Assembly: GCF_021401245.1 (NCBI RefSeq)
Contig: NZ_JACBFY010000001.1
Coordinates: forward strand, 372,001 to 436,000
Source of the DNA: Pseudacidovorax sp. NFM-22
GTDB taxonomy: Bacteria > Pseudomonadota > Gammaproteobacteria > Burkholderiales > Burkholderiaceae_C
DNA length: 64,000 nt
Reading direction: 5' to 3'
The notes below the pieces were generated by a model that made no database searches, was not told where the DNA came from, and saw only the letters and a program-made list of their open reading frames with translations. Below, piece by piece: positions 36,363-45,951 of the stretch (position 1 is its first letter; every line of letters starts with the position of its first letter). Made by a program: the position numbers and the translations under genes.

Positions 36363-37610
36363 TCAGAAGGAGTGACGCACGCCGAACTCGTAGCCGGTCG
36401 AACTCTTGGCCTGGTAGCCCACGCCGGTCAGGCCGGCCGGGATGGCGGGGGCCACGAAGGCGGGGCCGCCGACCGTGACGTTGGCGCCGTTCTTGTTCGT
36501 CACGCGCGAGACGGTGGCGTACAGGGCGGTGCGCTTGGACAGGTTGTGCTGGTAGCCCAGGGCGAACTTGTTGGCTTCGCGCTTCTCGGGCTGGAACAGG
36601 GCCGCGCTGTCGTTGTCGTAGCGCACGTTGGCATACGACGCGCGGATGATGCCGGCACCCACGGGCACGCTCACGCCCAGCAGGTAACCCTGCGTCTTCA
36701 CCGTGGGGCGCACGGTCAGCACGCCGGCCACGTAGTCGCGGGCCAGCAGTTCGCGGTCCAGCTCGCGGCGCGAATACTCGCCGAAGAGCTTGGCGATGCC
36801 GAAGTCCCAGGTGGCGCCGAGGCTGAAGATCTTGTCCTTGAAGCGGCGGTCGGTCAGCACGCTGATCGTGTCCTTGCCCTTGTTGGCGCCGTCCACGTTG
36901 TCCAGCTGGCCATAGGCCAGGGCCACGTCCAGCGGGCCGTTGGCGTAGCCGACGCGGGCACCGGCGTAGCGGCCTTCGTCGGAGTCGCGCTGGTTCAGGC
37001 CCAGGGGCGAGATGCTGGCGCGCTCGGCCATGCCATACATCACGTTGCCGTAGACGCCGGCCAGGCCGGCGGGCAGGTAGTACTGCAGCGCATTGCTGAC
37101 GCGGCCGTGGCTGTAGGCCGAGGCGATGAGCGAACCGCCGACGCCCACGGCGCCGAAGGGATCGAAGGTGTCGTCGTTGACCTTGGCGGGCGAGTTGTCG
37201 CGGCCCAGGCGCACTTCACCGAAGCTGCCGGCCAGGCTCACGGTGGAGCGGCGCTGGAAGTTCAGCGCGCCACTGGCAGCGCCGGTGCCGTCGTCGTTGT
37301 TGAGGGCACCTTCGAGCCAGAAACTGGCGCTCAGGCCGTTGCCCAGGTCCTCGACGCCCCGGAAGCCCAGGCGGCTGGAGCTCAGGCCCGAATTGCGCAG
37401 CTCGGTGCGGCTGGCCTCGACCGACTGCGGCAGCAGCGCGAGCGAAGGGTTGACCAGCGTGGCCAGCGTGGGATTGGTCAGGACCAACTCGCCCTTGTTG
37501 CTGGTGTGACTGACGGCGGCGTCGAGCACGCCGAACAGGGTGACCGTCGACTGCGCGGACGCGGCGCCACACACCACCATGGCGGCCAGTGCCGCGAGAC
37601 TCTTTTTCAT
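36363..37610 (-). CDS. General diffusion porin, Gram-negative (Omp32-like) family
   Basis: A 415-residue outer-membrane beta-barrel. The signal peptide is MKKSLAALAAMVVCGAASAQ (cleaved after ASA), and the mature start SSVTL-type STVTLFGVLDAAVSH is standard for betaproteobacterial trimeric porins. LSSSRLGFRGVEDLGNGLSA and the loop-3 style VRLGRDNSPA follow, and the protein ends in the family's terminal phenylalanine (GVRHSF). Monocistronic, with an A/T-rich upstream region (about 37700-37760 contains TTACATGGTATTAACCCTTA) that probably holds its promoter. Substrate: small anions or general solutes. Confidence 0.96.
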   Translation of the reverse strand: MKKSLAALAAMVVCGAASAQSTVTLFGVLDAAVSHTSNKGELVLTNPTLATLVNPSLALLPQSVEASRTELRNSGLSSSRLGFRGVEDLGNGLSASFWLEGALNNDDGTGAASGALNFQRRSTVSLAGSFGEVRLGRDNSPAKVNDDTFDPFGAVGVGGSLIASAYSHGRVSNALQYYLPAGLAGVYGNVMYGMAERASISPLGLNQRDSDEGRYAGARVGYANGPLDVALAYGQLDNVDGANKGKDTISVLTDRRFKDKIFSLGATWDFGIAKLFGEYSRRELDRELLARDYVAGVLTVRPTVKTQGYLLGVSVPVGAGIIRASYANVRYDNDSAALFQPEKREANKFALGYQHNLSKRTALYATVSRVTNKNGANVTVGGPAFVAPAIPAGLTGVGYQAKSSTGYEFGVRHSF

Positions 37611-37890
37611 GCGTTGAACTCCAGATGAAGCGTTTTGCTTCTCTTGACGGAAGCGGTTGGAAGCGCCCAGAAGGCCTGGGCTGAACGCGAGTCTGCAACG
37701 CCAAAAAGTCTCCCAAATTACATGGTATTAACCCTTAATTTCCAGTACTTTTTCGTGGATTCATCGCGCTTTCACCCCTGTCTGACAGCGGACTGACCGA
37801 AACGTAGGCCACGTCAGCCGCACGTTCATTCATGTACGCAGCGAATAGGACAGGGCCCAGAAGTGCTGCCACGCCCGGTACTCGCTGATC

Positions 37891-39345
37891 TCAGGGCGCC
37901 GCTGCCGCACCGCGCTCGCCGAAAACCTGCACGCAGGGCAGTTCCGGCTTGTGCGCGGCCCAGCCCGGATCGCCGGTCTTCGCGAAGCGCAGCCAGGCCT
38001 GCTGCATCTGCTGCGACAACGCACGCGGAGGCGAGGTGCCCGCCAGCTCACGCGCCGCCGCGTTGTCGAAGTTGCCGAACACGAAGGGCAGCTCGACGCC
38101 ATGCGCTGCGCCCAGTTGCTCGTCGAAACCGGGCGACGGCCAGACGAAGCGGTAGCAATGGGCCGAAGCCGCGCGCGTGGCCGCCAGCTGTGCCAGCGCC
38201 GCCGCGGGCGCGGCGTAGTGGTAGTCGGACTGCAGGGCGCACAGGCGCTCGCCGGGTGTGCCCGCCTGCGGCGCAGGCAGCGCCACGCCGGCGCTGCGGG
38301 CGAAGTCCTCCACATCGGCCTCGGTGATGCGCGTCAGCCCGCCGCCGGGCACGTGGTACAGCCGCATCTCGTCGGCGTTGTGGCCCACCAGCAGTTGCAA
38401 GGGCGAGGGTTGCTGCCACGCCGTCTGCAAGGCCTGCAGGGGCGGCGCCACCAGCATCCGACCGTCGAGCACCGGCCGAAGCGGAAAGAGATGGCGACTC
38501 GCCAGCCCCATCGTCCGGCGCAGGCCGGCGTCCTGTGTCAGCCGCTGCACTGCACGCAGCAGCGGGGCCAGCCGCGCCTGGGCCAGGGCGGCCCGATCGG
38601 GCGCCACGCTGGCCAGTTCGCAGATGGCCGCAAGGGCGGCCTGGGCCTCTTCCACCGTCTGGCAAGCCACGCTGGGACTTTGCAGGATGACGCGCTGGAA
38701 CAGCCCGCGGGCCTCGGGCAGGCCCATCAGGCAGGCGATGGCACCCGCCCCCGCCGATTGGCCGAAGACGGTGACCTGCCCGGCATCGCCGCCCCAGGCG
38801 CCGATGTGGTCCTGCACCCAGCGCAGGGCCATCAGCTGGTCGAGCAGCCCGCGGTTGGGCGGCGCATCCGGCAGGTACGCGAAGCCGTCGATGCCCAGCC
38901 GGTACTGGATGGAGACGAACACCACACCCTGCCGCGCGAAGGCCGCGCCGTCGTACAGCGGCTCTGACGCGCTGCCGCGCACGAAGCCGCCGCCATGCAC
39001 CCAGACCATCACGGGCAGGTGCGCGTCGGCCGGCGCGTCGGGCGCGTCGGGCGCGTCGGGCGCCCAGATGTTGAGCGACAGCGCATCCTCGCCGCCCACC
39101 GGATCGGCGTCGGGCGCGGCATGGCGCGGCCAGTGGGGAAAGGCGGGGCCGAAGTCGACCGCCTCGCGCACGCCCTGCCACGGCGCAACGGCAACGGGTG
39201 GCGCGAAGCGACGCGTGCCAAAGGGCGGCAGCGCGTAGCGGATGCCCTTGAAGACGCGCAACCCGGCCTCCCGCCGGCCACGAAGGCGACCGCCGTGCGA
39301 AAGCTGCACCTCGGGCGCGTCGCGCGCTTCAGTCACGCTCGCCAT
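37891..39345 (-). CDS. Carboxylesterase type B family hydrolase
   Basis: A 484-residue esterase. The oxyanion hole HGGGFVRGSAS, the nucleophile in VTVFGQSAGAGAI (GQSAG), the acid region LLVGHNADEMRLY and the histidine in GAAHGVELPFVFG make a complete type-B catalytic set. There is no signal peptide. A 9-base repeat (three copies of GGCGCGTCG, 39032-39058) encodes Asp-Ala-Pro repeats in a surface loop near residue 100. It starts 50 bp after the Bug receptor stop and is likely in its operon, suggesting hydrolysis of an imported ester. The start is uncertain; the frame extends to 39471. Confidence 0.92.
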   Translation of the reverse strand: MASVTEARDAPEVQLSHGGRLRGRREAGLRVFKGIRYALPPFGTRRFAPPVAVAPWQGVREAVDFGPAFPHWPRHAAPDADPVGGEDALSLNIWAPDAPDAPDAPADAHLPVMVWVHGGGFVRGSASEPLYDGAAFARQGVVFVSIQYRLGIDGFAYLPDAPPNRGLLDQLMALRWVQDHIGAWGGDAGQVTVFGQSAGAGAIACLMGLPEARGLFQRVILQSPSVACQTVEEAQAALAAICELASVAPDRAALAQARLAPLLRAVQRLTQDAGLRRTMGLASRHLFPLRPVLDGRMLVAPPLQALQTAWQQPSPLQLLVGHNADEMRLYHVPGGGLTRITEADVEDFARSAGVALPAPQAGTPGERLCALQSDYHYAAPAAALAQLAATRAASAHCYRFVWPSPGFDEQLGAAHGVELPFVFGNFDNAAARELAGTSPPRALSQQMQQAWLRFAKTGDPGWAAHKPELPCVQVFGERGAAAAP

Positions 39346-39394
39346 TGCGCAGGGCGCTCGGGCCTCGTGCCAATCTTGCGACGCGGTCCTTCGC

Positions 39395-40387
39395 TCATTC
39401 GGTGGCCAGGCCCAGCTTGTCGATGAGCGGCCGCCACACCGCGGCGTCGCGCGCAGCCCAGGCGCGCACATCGGCCGGCTTGGAGGCCGTGAGCGTCACG
39501 CTCATCGTCTGCAGTCGCTGGAGGTACGACGCATTGCTGCGGCAGCCCTCGCTGACCGCATTGAGCCGCGCCAGCAGTTGCGGCGGCGTGCCGGCCTTGG
39601 CCACGATGGCGATCCACGAGGGCCGGGCCAGGTCGGCCGCGGCCGGCAGCAGTTCGGCGATGATGGGGACGTCCGGCATCAGCGCGGAGCGCTGGTTGTC
39701 GAAGACCGCCAGCGCCACCAGCTTGCCGGCCTTGACCTGGGGAGCCGCGGTGCCGCCGACCAGCGTCATGGCCTGGATCTGATGGCCCATCAGCGCCGCC
39801 ATGCCTGCGCCCTCGCCCACGAAGGGCACATGGGTGCCGGCCACGCCCAGCTTGTCGAGCAGGGCCGCGGTCAGCAGGTGCGCGGGGCTGCCCTTGCCGG
39901 GCGAGCCGAAGTTCAGCCCACCGGGCGTGGCCGCCGCCAGCTTCTGCAGATCCGCCAGGCGGGCCACGCCCTCGCCGGCGGGCACGGTCAGCACCAGGGG
40001 CGAGGTGCCCAGCACGGCCACGCCGTCGAAGTCGGCCGACGGGTCGTAGGGATGCTGGCGGTAGGTGTAGGGCGTGATGCTCATCTGCGACATGCCGATG
40101 CTCATCAACGTGTACCCGTCGGCCGCCTGGCCCTTGAGCGCGCTGACGGCCAGGATGCCGTTGGCGCCCGGCCGGTTCTGCACGACGACGGGCTGGCCCA
40201 GCGCCTGCGCCGCGCAGTCGGCCCAGACCCGCGTCATGGCATCGGACCCGCTGCCCGGCGGCTGCTGGGCGATCAGCTGGATGGGCTTGGTCGGGTAGGC
40301 GGGCGCCTGCGCGCTGGCGACAGCGGCAATGAAGAGCGAGCCGAGGCCGGCCAGGGCGGCAAGCCGCCGGCGAAGGGAAATCTGCAC
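39395..40387 (-). CDS. Bug-family (TctC-like) periplasmic solute receptor
   Basis: A 330-residue tripartite-tricarboxylate receptor. The signal peptide ends ...AVASA-QAPAYP, followed by YPTKPIQLIAQQPPGSGSDA, the typical Bug N-terminus, and VVQNRPGANGILAVSALKGQ. GTG is the start codon: AGGAGA lies four to five bases before it. The aspartate-free ligand pocket cannot be assigned a substrate. Genes for the TctAB membrane partners are not adjacent. A TetR regulator is 60 bp upstream on the same strand and an esterase lies downstream, so the set probably handles an ester or organic acid. Confidence 0.94.
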   Translation of the reverse strand: MQISLRRRLAALAGLGSLFIAAVASAQAPAYPTKPIQLIAQQPPGSGSDAMTRVWADCAAQALGQPVVVQNRPGANGILAVSALKGQAADGYTLMSIGMSQMSITPYTYRQHPYDPSADFDGVAVLGTSPLVLTVPAGEGVARLADLQKLAAATPGGLNFGSPGKGSPAHLLTAALLDKLGVAGTHVPFVGEGAGMAALMGHQIQAMTLVGGTAAPQVKAGKLVALAVFDNQRSALMPDVPIIAELLPAAADLARPSWIAIVAKAGTPPQLLARLNAVSEGCRSNASYLQRLQTMSVTLTASKPADVRAWAARDAAVWRPLIDKLGLATE

Positions 40388-40447
40388 GGTGTCTCCTGAG
40401 GTCTTGTGGGGGATCGGGGAAGGCAGCGGACGTACTGCGTCCAGGGG

Positions 40448-41137
40448 TCAACCGGGGGACGCGCGGCGGCGGCCGGGCCTGGCACTGCGCGAAGGTGGCT
40501 TGGCGGCCGGTGCCGCGCACCGCGCCGCGATCAGTTCCGCCAGCAACGCGAGCTGGGCCGAGGCGGAGGCAGAAGGCGGCGTGCGGCCGTGGCCCTCGAA
40601 GAGCTGCAGCAGGCCGAGCCCGCGCAGCGTCGAAAACACGAGGCCCAGCAGCGCCTCGCGGTCCGGCTGCGCCGCCAACTCGGGAAAGGTGGCGAAGAAG
40701 CCCTGCGACAGCTGCGCATCGAGCGCATCGCGCTGCCGGGCAATGTGGTCCAGCACCTCGGGCTGGCCGCGCGAGCCCAGGTAGATGTTCCAGGCCACCA
40801 GGAAGCGCGGCTGGGCATAGACCAAGGTATGGAGCGTCTGCAGGAAGCGCGCGGCTCGCTCCTGCGCGCCCAGCGCGACAGGCGGCCAGAACTCGCCGGC
40901 GTCGATGTGGCTGCGCAACAGCTCGTCGAGCACCTGCATCATCAGCACGGCCTTGGACTCGAAGTGGTGCTGTACCGCGCCAGAGGTCAGCCCCGCGCTG
41001 CGGGCCAGCGCGTGGATGGACATCTGCCCGAAGCCCTGCTGCCCGATCAGGTCGATGGCCGTGCTGATGAGGTGCTGGCGCGTCTGCGCGCTGCGCTCGG
41101 CATGGGAGCGGCGGCCGGGGCGTGACGATGCGGTCAT
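40448..41137 (-). CDS. TetR-family transcriptional regulator
   Basis: A 229-residue repressor. The N-terminal HTH (about residues 15-60) reads HLISTAIDLIGQQGFGQMSI and LARSAGLTSGAVQHHFESK, the TetR consensus. A C-terminal ligand-binding domain of about 150 residues follows, and the last 25 residues are Pro/Arg-rich. ATG 41137 has GAAGG seven bases upstream. It is transcribed ahead of the Bug receptor and esterase on the same strand, and may regulate them and itself; the ligand is unknown. Confidence 0.93.
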   Translation of the reverse strand: MTASSRPGRRSHAERSAQTRQHLISTAIDLIGQQGFGQMSIHALARSAGLTSGAVQHHFESKAVLMMQVLDELLRSHIDAGEFWPPVALGAQERAARFLQTLHTLVYAQPRFLVAWNIYLGSRGQPEVLDHIARQRDALDAQLSQGFFATFPELAAQPDREALLGLVFSTLRGLGLLQLFEGHGRTPPSASASAQLALLAELIAARCAAPAAKPPSRSARPGRRRASPG

Positions 41138-41306
41138 GGAAGCGCCTTCGGATGGGTCAGTCGCACAAACGCCGCGGAGGTCGGCCACTGCGGCTGGCCT
41201 GCATTCACATTTTGCATTTCGAGCGTAATGTATTTGTGCGCCGAGGAGCCGCACCTTGGGGTATGCCCGCGTGCCCCCGGGCCGGCACGCACGAGCGCCG
41301 GTGCGT

Positions 41307-42230
41307 TCAGCGTTGCTTCGACGCCCTTTCCGCAGCCATCGGCGCGTCCGGCCAGTGGGCAGCCAGGTGGTCGATGAAGGACGCGATCCGCGCCGTGAGC
41401 GGTGTGTTGCGGTAGTACACCGCCTGCACGGCCTGCCGCACGTCGCGCGTGAGCCGCGGAAGCACCGGCACCAGTCGGCCTTCCGCAATGTCGCGCGCGG
41501 TCAGGAAGTCGGCCAGGCAGGCGATGCCCGCCCCCTCCAACGCCAACTGGCGCAGCGTCTCGCCGCTGGAGGCGGCCAGCGCGGGCTCGATGTGCAGCGG
41601 ATGGCCTTCGGCATCCGCCACCGGCCATTCGTTCAGGCTGCTCGGCTGCGTGAAGCCCAGCAGCGTGTGCCGCGCCAGGTCGGCCACCCGGCGCGGCGTG
41701 CCGGCCGCGGCCAGGTAGTCCGGCGACGCCAGCAGCCGCAGCGCACTGCTGCCCAGCGGCCGCGCATGCAGCGTGGAGTCGCGCAGGCGGCCGATGCGGA
41801 TGGCGACGTCCACGCGGTGCTCCAGCAGGTCGATCAGGCCGTCGTGGCTATGCAGCTCCAGCGTCACGTCCGGATAGCGCGCGCGGTAGCCGGCGACCAG
41901 CGGCACCACCACATGCAGCATGAAGGGCGAGGCGGCGTCCACCCGCAGCCGGCCGGCGGGGCGCTCGCGGCGGGCGGCCATGTCCTCTTCGGCGGCATCG
42001 ACGCTGGCCAGGATGGCCCGCGCCCGCGCCAGGAAGGCGGCGCCCTCCTCCGTCAGTTCGAGCCGCCGCGTGGTGCGCCGCATCAGCGTGGTGCCCAGCT
42101 TCTGCTCCAGACGCGCCAGCGTGCGGCTGATGGCGGAGACGGTCATGCCGAGCTGATCGGCCGCCCGCGACAGCGCGCCGGTGTCGACCACGGCGGCCAG
42201 GGTCTGCATCTCGTCCAGCGTCGTCTTCAT
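41307..42230 (-). CDS. LysR-family transcriptional regulator
   Basis: A 307-residue regulator. HTH at residues 1-60 (LDEMQTLAAVVDTGALSRAA, then MTVSAISRTLARLEQKLG), effector domain after residue 90 with RPAGRLRVDAASPFMLHVVV, typical of the PecT/AaeR-type LysR subgroup. It is divergent from an MFS exporter and the aldo/keto reductase gene; a T-N11-A dyad lies in the first bases of the shared gap. The pairing recalls the yafC-dkgB arrangement of enterobacteria. Confidence 0.93.
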   Translation of the reverse strand: MKTTLDEMQTLAAVVDTGALSRAADQLGMTVSAISRTLARLEQKLGTTLMRRTTRRLELTEEGAAFLARARAILASVDAAEEDMAARRERPAGRLRVDAASPFMLHVVVPLVAGYRARYPDVTLELHSHDGLIDLLEHRVDVAIRIGRLRDSTLHARPLGSSALRLLASPDYLAAAGTPRRVADLARHTLLGFTQPSSLNEWPVADAEGHPLHIEPALAASSGETLRQLALEGAGIACLADFLTARDIAEGRLVPVLPRLTRDVRQAVQAVYYRNTPLTARIASFIDHLAAHWPDAPMAAERASKQR

Positions 42231-42232
42231 TC

Positions 42233-42247
42233 TTGATTCCAGATCAA
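42233..42247. promoter_or_regulatory. LysR box: TTGAT-TCCAG-ATCAA
   Basis: A perfect 5-bp dyad with the T-N11-A pattern (T at 42234, A at 42246) three bases from the LysR start codon and about 118 bp before the MFS start. It fits an autoregulatory LysR site; function inferred. Confidence 0.55.
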
Positions 42248-42364
42248 AAGTGTTTGGTTTATAGACGGGTTTTTCGCAAGAGCGGATCGCAGGAGACTGG
42301 CGGCCTTCCAACGTGTTCGACCTGTTCGAACTGCTTGTGCGGCCCCGGCCGCGAGGTGCCTTCC

Positions 42365-43576
42365 ATGCCCATTGCCCTGTTCGCGCTGACGCTCAGCGCC
42401 TTCGCCATCGGCACGACCGAGTTCGTGATCGTCGGCCTCATCCCCACCATTGCCGCCGACCTCGGCGTGACGCTGCCCTCGGCCGGGCTGCTGGTGAGCC
42501 TCTATGCCCTGGGCGTCGCCGTCGGCGCGCCGCTGCTCACCGCGCTGACGGGCCGCCTGCCCCGCAAGGCGCTGCTGCTGGGGCTGATGCTGCTGTTCAC
42601 GCTCGGCAACCTGGTGGCCTGGCGTGCGCCGGGCTATGAGTCGCTGATCGTGGCGCGCGTGCTCACCGGCCTGGCGCACGGCGTCTTCTTCTCCATCGGC
42701 TCGATCATTGCCGCCAGCGTGGTGCCGAAGGAAAAGGCGGCCAGTGCCATCGCCCTCATGTTCACCGGCCTCACCGTGGCGCTGGTGACCGGCGTGCCGC
42801 TGGGCACGCTGATTGGCCAGCACCTGGGCTGGCGCGCCACCTTCCTGGCCGTGGCCGGCCTGGGCGTGGTCGCGGTGCTGGGCAGCGCCGTCTTCGTGCC
42901 GCGCAATGTGCCGCACAGCCCGCCGGCCGCCCTGCGCGAGCAGCTGGCCGTGCTGGCCCAGCCGCGGTTGCTGCTGGTCTATGCGATGACGGCGGTGGGC
43001 TACGGCGGCTCCTTCATCGCCTTCACCTTCCTGGCGCCGCTGCTGCAGCAGGTGACGGGCTTCTCGGCCACTGCCGTGAGCGGCGTGATGCTGGCCTACG
43101 GCCTCTCGGTGGCCGTGGGCAACCTCTGGGGCGGCCGGCTGGCCGACCGGCTGGGGCCGGTGCCGGCGCTGCAACGCATCTTCCTGGGCCTGGCGGCGGT
43201 GCTGGGCGTGCTGAGCCTGACGGCGCCGCATCCCGTGCTGATGGTGGTCACGGTGCTGGCCTGGGGCGCGGTCGCCTTCGGCAATGTGCCGGGTCTGCAG
43301 GTGTACGTGGTGCAGCAGGCACAGCGCTTCAGCCCCAAGGGCGCGGACGTGGCCTCGGGCCTGAACATCGCGGCCTTCAACCTGGGCATCGCCGGTGGCG
43401 CTGGACTGGGCGGCCTGATCGTCGAGCGCTTGGGCCTGGTGCACACCGCCTGGATCGGCGCGCTGGTGGTGCTGGGCGCCTGGGCGCTCACCACCTGGGC
43501 CGGCCGCCTGGACCGCCGCGACGCGCACGGCCGCGCCGCCGCCCGCCAAGCCGGCGACGACTGCGTCGCCTGCTGA
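42365..43576 (+). CDS. MFS exporter, DHA1/AraJ-like
   Basis: A 403-residue, twelve-helix permease. The N-terminus [22 protein letters not shown] and the helix-2/3 region [17 protein letters not shown] are typical of the AraJ/PbuE/NepI group of drug and sugar exporters. GAGGTG lies six bases before ATG 42365; the frame is open to 42233 but without a ribosome site. It is divergent from LysR and 92 bp ahead of the aldo/keto reductase. The two may clear or detoxify reactive carbonyl compounds. Confidence 0.92.
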   Translation: MPIALFALTLSAFAIGTTEFVIVGLIPTIAADLGVTLPSAGLLVSLYALGVAVGAPLLTALTGRLPRKALLLGLMLLFTLGNLVAWRAPGYESLIVARVLTGLAHGVFFSIGSIIAASVVPKEKAASAIALMFTGLTVALVTGVPLGTLIGQHLGWRATFLAVAGLGVVAVLGSAVFVPRNVPHSPPAALREQLAVLAQPRLLLVYAMTAVGYGGSFIAFTFLAPLLQQVTGFSATAVSGVMLAYGLSVAVGNLWGGRLADRLGPVPALQRIFLGLAAVLGVLSLTAPHPVLMVVTVLAWGAVAFGNVPGLQVYVVQQAQRFSPKGADVASGLNIAAFNLGIAGGAGLGGLIVERLGLVHTAWIGALVVLGAWALTTWAGRLDRRDAHGRAAARQAGDDCVAC

Positions 43577-43668
43577 CGCACGGCGCCGTCGTCGGCCGCC
43601 AGCCGCGCATCGTGGGGGCGGCTAGGCTTCATCGCAACCCTTCAAACCTGTCACGAGGACATCCCATC

Positions 43669-44484
43669 ATGAGCATCCCCGCCCCCATTCCCGCCTTCGG
43701 CCTGGGCACCTTCCGCCTCAAGGGCCAGACCGTCATCGATTCCGTCCGCAATGCGCTCGACCTGGGTTATCGCGCCATCGACACCGCACAGATCTACGGC
43801 AATGAGGCCGAGATCGGCCAGGCCATCGCGGAATCCGCCGTGCCGCGTTCGCAGCTCTTCCTGACCACCAAGGTGTGGGTCGACAAGCTCGGCGCCGACG
43901 CGCTGATCCCCAGCCTGAAGGAGAGCCTGCAGAAGCTGCGCACCGAGCAGGTCGACCTGACGCTGATCCACTGGCCCTCGCCCGGCCGCGCGGTGCCGCT
44001 GCGCGAGACACTGGAGGCGCTGGCCGAGGCGCAGAACCAGGGCCTGACGGCGCAGTTCGGCGTCTCCAACTTCACCATCGCGCTGCTGCAGCAGGCCATC
44101 GAGCTGGCCGGCAAGGGCGCCATCGCCACCAACCAGGTGGAGATCAGCCCCTACCTGCAGAACCGCAAGCTGGTCAACTACGCGCGCATGCAGGGCGTGC
44201 ACCTCACGTCGTACATGACGCTGGCCTATGGCAAGGTGCTGCAGGAGCCCGCCCTGGTCGAGATCGCGCAGCGCCACGGCGCCACGCCCGCCCAGGTGGC
44301 ACTGGCCTGGGCGCTGGCACAGGGCTTCTCGGTCATTCCGTCGTCCACCAAGCGCGAGAACCTGGCGTCCAACCTCAAGGCGAAGGACCTGAGGCTCACG
44401 TCGGAGGACATGGCCGCCATCGCATCGCTGGACCGCAACGAGCGGCTGGCCAATCCCGAGAGCCTGGCACCCGCCTGGGACTGA
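43669..44484 (+). CDS. dkgB: Aldo/keto reductase, DkgB-like (2,5-diketo-D-gluconate/methylglyoxal reductase)
   Basis: A 271-residue TIM-barrel NADPH-dependent reductase. The tetrad is visible: Asp and Tyr in [20 protein letters not shown], Lys in [12 protein letters not shown], and His in [10 protein letters not shown]. The NADPH site is near [17 protein letters not shown]. The closest named relative by motif and neighbour pattern (adjacent LysR) is DkgB, which reduces methylglyoxal and 2,5-diketogluconate. GAGGA is nine bases before ATG 43669. A 117-bp palindromic repeat starts 27 bp after its stop. Confidence 0.92.
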   Translation: MSIPAPIPAFGLGTFRLKGQTVIDSVRNALDLGYRAIDTAQIYGNEAEIGQAIAESAVPRSQLFLTTKVWVDKLGADALIPSLKESLQKLRTEQVDLTLIHWPSPGRAVPLRETLEALAEAQNQGLTAQFGVSNFTIALLQQAIELAGKGAIATNQVEISPYLQNRKLVNYARMQGVHLTSYMTLAYGKVLQEPALVEIAQRHGATPAQVALAWALAQGFSVIPSSTKRENLASNLKAKDLRLTSEDMAAIASLDRNERLANPESLAPAWD

Positions 44485-44511
44485 CGCACCACCACGCACA
44501 CGGCGGATGAG

Positions 44512-44627
44512 CCCCTCTCCCCTCGCGGGAGAGGGGTTGGGGAGAGGGGGTGGGCGAACCCCAAGCCGTTGACCAGCGGACGCCGTCGCCCCCTCTCCCC
44601 GACCCTCTCCCACAAGGGGAGAGGGAG
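44512..44627. repeat. Compound palindromic (REP/BIME-like) repeat, copy 1
   Basis: Three palindromic arms: CCCCTCTCCC-CTCGC-GGGAGAGGGG, then a GGGGAGAGGGGG / CCCCCTCTCCCC pair around a core that reads CAAGCCGTTGACCAGCG, then CCCTCTCCC-ACAA-GGGGAGAGGG. It matches copy 2 at 49861-49977 in about 111 of 117 positions, same orientation. Both lie just downstream of a plus-strand gene. Confidence 0.85.
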
Positions 44628-44763
44628 CCAAGCCGTCAGCTCGGCGGTCGCAGGGCGCTGGATGGGCAGTGGCAGGTCGCCAGATCGGCATCGGCAGGTC
44701 GGCAGAGCTCCTCCGAGTGGCCGCGCGCGCGACATCGGGCCTGCAGCTATGCTGCCCCTCCCC

Positions 44764-45762
44764 ATGGACCTGCGCAGCCTCCGCTACTTCATCGCCGTGC
44801 TCGAAGCGGGCAGCCTGTCGCGCGCGGCGGCCACGCTCTACATCGCGCAGCCGGCGCTGACGGCGCAGATCAAGAAGCTGGAGGCCGAGCTCGACACGCA
44901 ACTGCTGGAGCGCTCGCATGCCGGCGTCACGCCCACCTCCGCGGGCCTGCAGCTCTACGAGGACGCGCGCCGCCTGCTGTCGGACGCCGAGGCCATGCGC
45001 GACCGCATCCGCCAGCTGCCGCAGGGGCCGGAAGGCTCGGTGACCATCGCCCTGCCCTTCCTGCTGGCCTCGCTGCTGATGGGCCCGGTGCTGATGGCCC
45101 TGCGCGAGACGGCGCCGCGGGTGCGGGTCTTCGTGCTCGACGACCTGAGCCTGATGGTCAAGAAGGCCATGCTGGACCGGCGCGCCGACTTGGGCATCCT
45201 GGTCGACACGCCGGCGGTCGAGGGGCTGGATTGCCGGCCGCTGGCCCGCGAGGCGATGTTCGTCTGCGGCCAGGATGCCGATGGCCGCGTGCGGGCGCTG
45301 CTGCAGCCCGCTTCGCCCAAGGGCCGGCGCAAGGCCGGCACGCCACCCATCCGCCCCACGCTGGATTTCGACCATGCGGCCCGCCTGCCGCTGGTGCTGC
45401 AATCGCGCCGCTTCTCGATCCGCCGCAGCGTGGAGGAAGCCGCCGCCGCACGCGGCACCGCGCTGCACATCGCCCATGAGCATGACTCGGCGCGCGTGAT
45501 CCGCTCGCTCTACCTGCATGGCGCGGGCTTCACCTTCACGCCCGCCTGCGCACTGCACGACGCGCCGCCCGCCCGCCCCGACTGGGTGGTCGCCCGCGTG
45601 GTGCAGCCCGAGCTGGTGCGCACCTACAGCCTGGCCCTGCCCGCGGGCCGCGTGCGCGACGCGGCCACCCAGGCGGTGATGGACGCCCTGCTGCTGCAGG
45701 CGCGGCACCTGATCGACGACGGTGCATGGGAAGCCGAATGGCTGCACCGCGCGAGGCCCTGA
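44764..45762 (+). CDS. LysR-family transcriptional regulator
   Basis: A 332-residue LysR protein with the HTH at the N-terminus (MDLRSLRYFIAVLEAGSLSR and LYIAQPALTAQIKKLEAELD). It resembles the Nac/NAD-type group that controls catabolism of aromatic or carboxylic acids. An alternative ATG exists at 44749. It is followed in the same direction by the acyl-CoA ligase, acyl-CoA dehydrogenase and Bug receptor genes and probably controls that block. No T-N11-A site was pinned down. Confidence 0.92.
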   Translation: MDLRSLRYFIAVLEAGSLSRAAATLYIAQPALTAQIKKLEAELDTQLLERSHAGVTPTSAGLQLYEDARRLLSDAEAMRDRIRQLPQGPEGSVTIALPFLLASLLMGPVLMALRETAPRVRVFVLDDLSLMVKKAMLDRRADLGILVDTPAVEGLDCRPLAREAMFVCGQDADGRVRALLQPASPKGRRKAGTPPIRPTLDFDHAARLPLVLQSRRFSIRRSVEEAAAARGTALHIAHEHDSARVIRSLYLHGAGFTFTPACALHDAPPARPDWVVARVVQPELVRTYSLALPAGRVRDAATQAVMDALLLQARHLIDDGAWEAEWLHRARP

Positions 45763-45951
45763 ACGGCTGAACGCGGATCGCCCGCGCTGCGCCGGCCCGG
45801 CCGTGTGCCCCGTTGGAGGCCATCACTTGCATTGATGCCCCGGCATCAGCAAACGGTATTTCCGCGATGACCGGCCTTCTGGAACAGTGACCGACACCGC
45901 CGTAGGGCATGCAGCCCCCGCGGCAGCCGGTCGAGATTCCAGGAGACAGCC

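Noticed and set aside
37830-37890. Possible peptide ...EYRAWQHFWALSYSLRT just beyond the esterase stop
   Set aside because: It looks coding-like but is out of frame with the esterase, very short and without a start. Perhaps a gene remnant, but not supportable.
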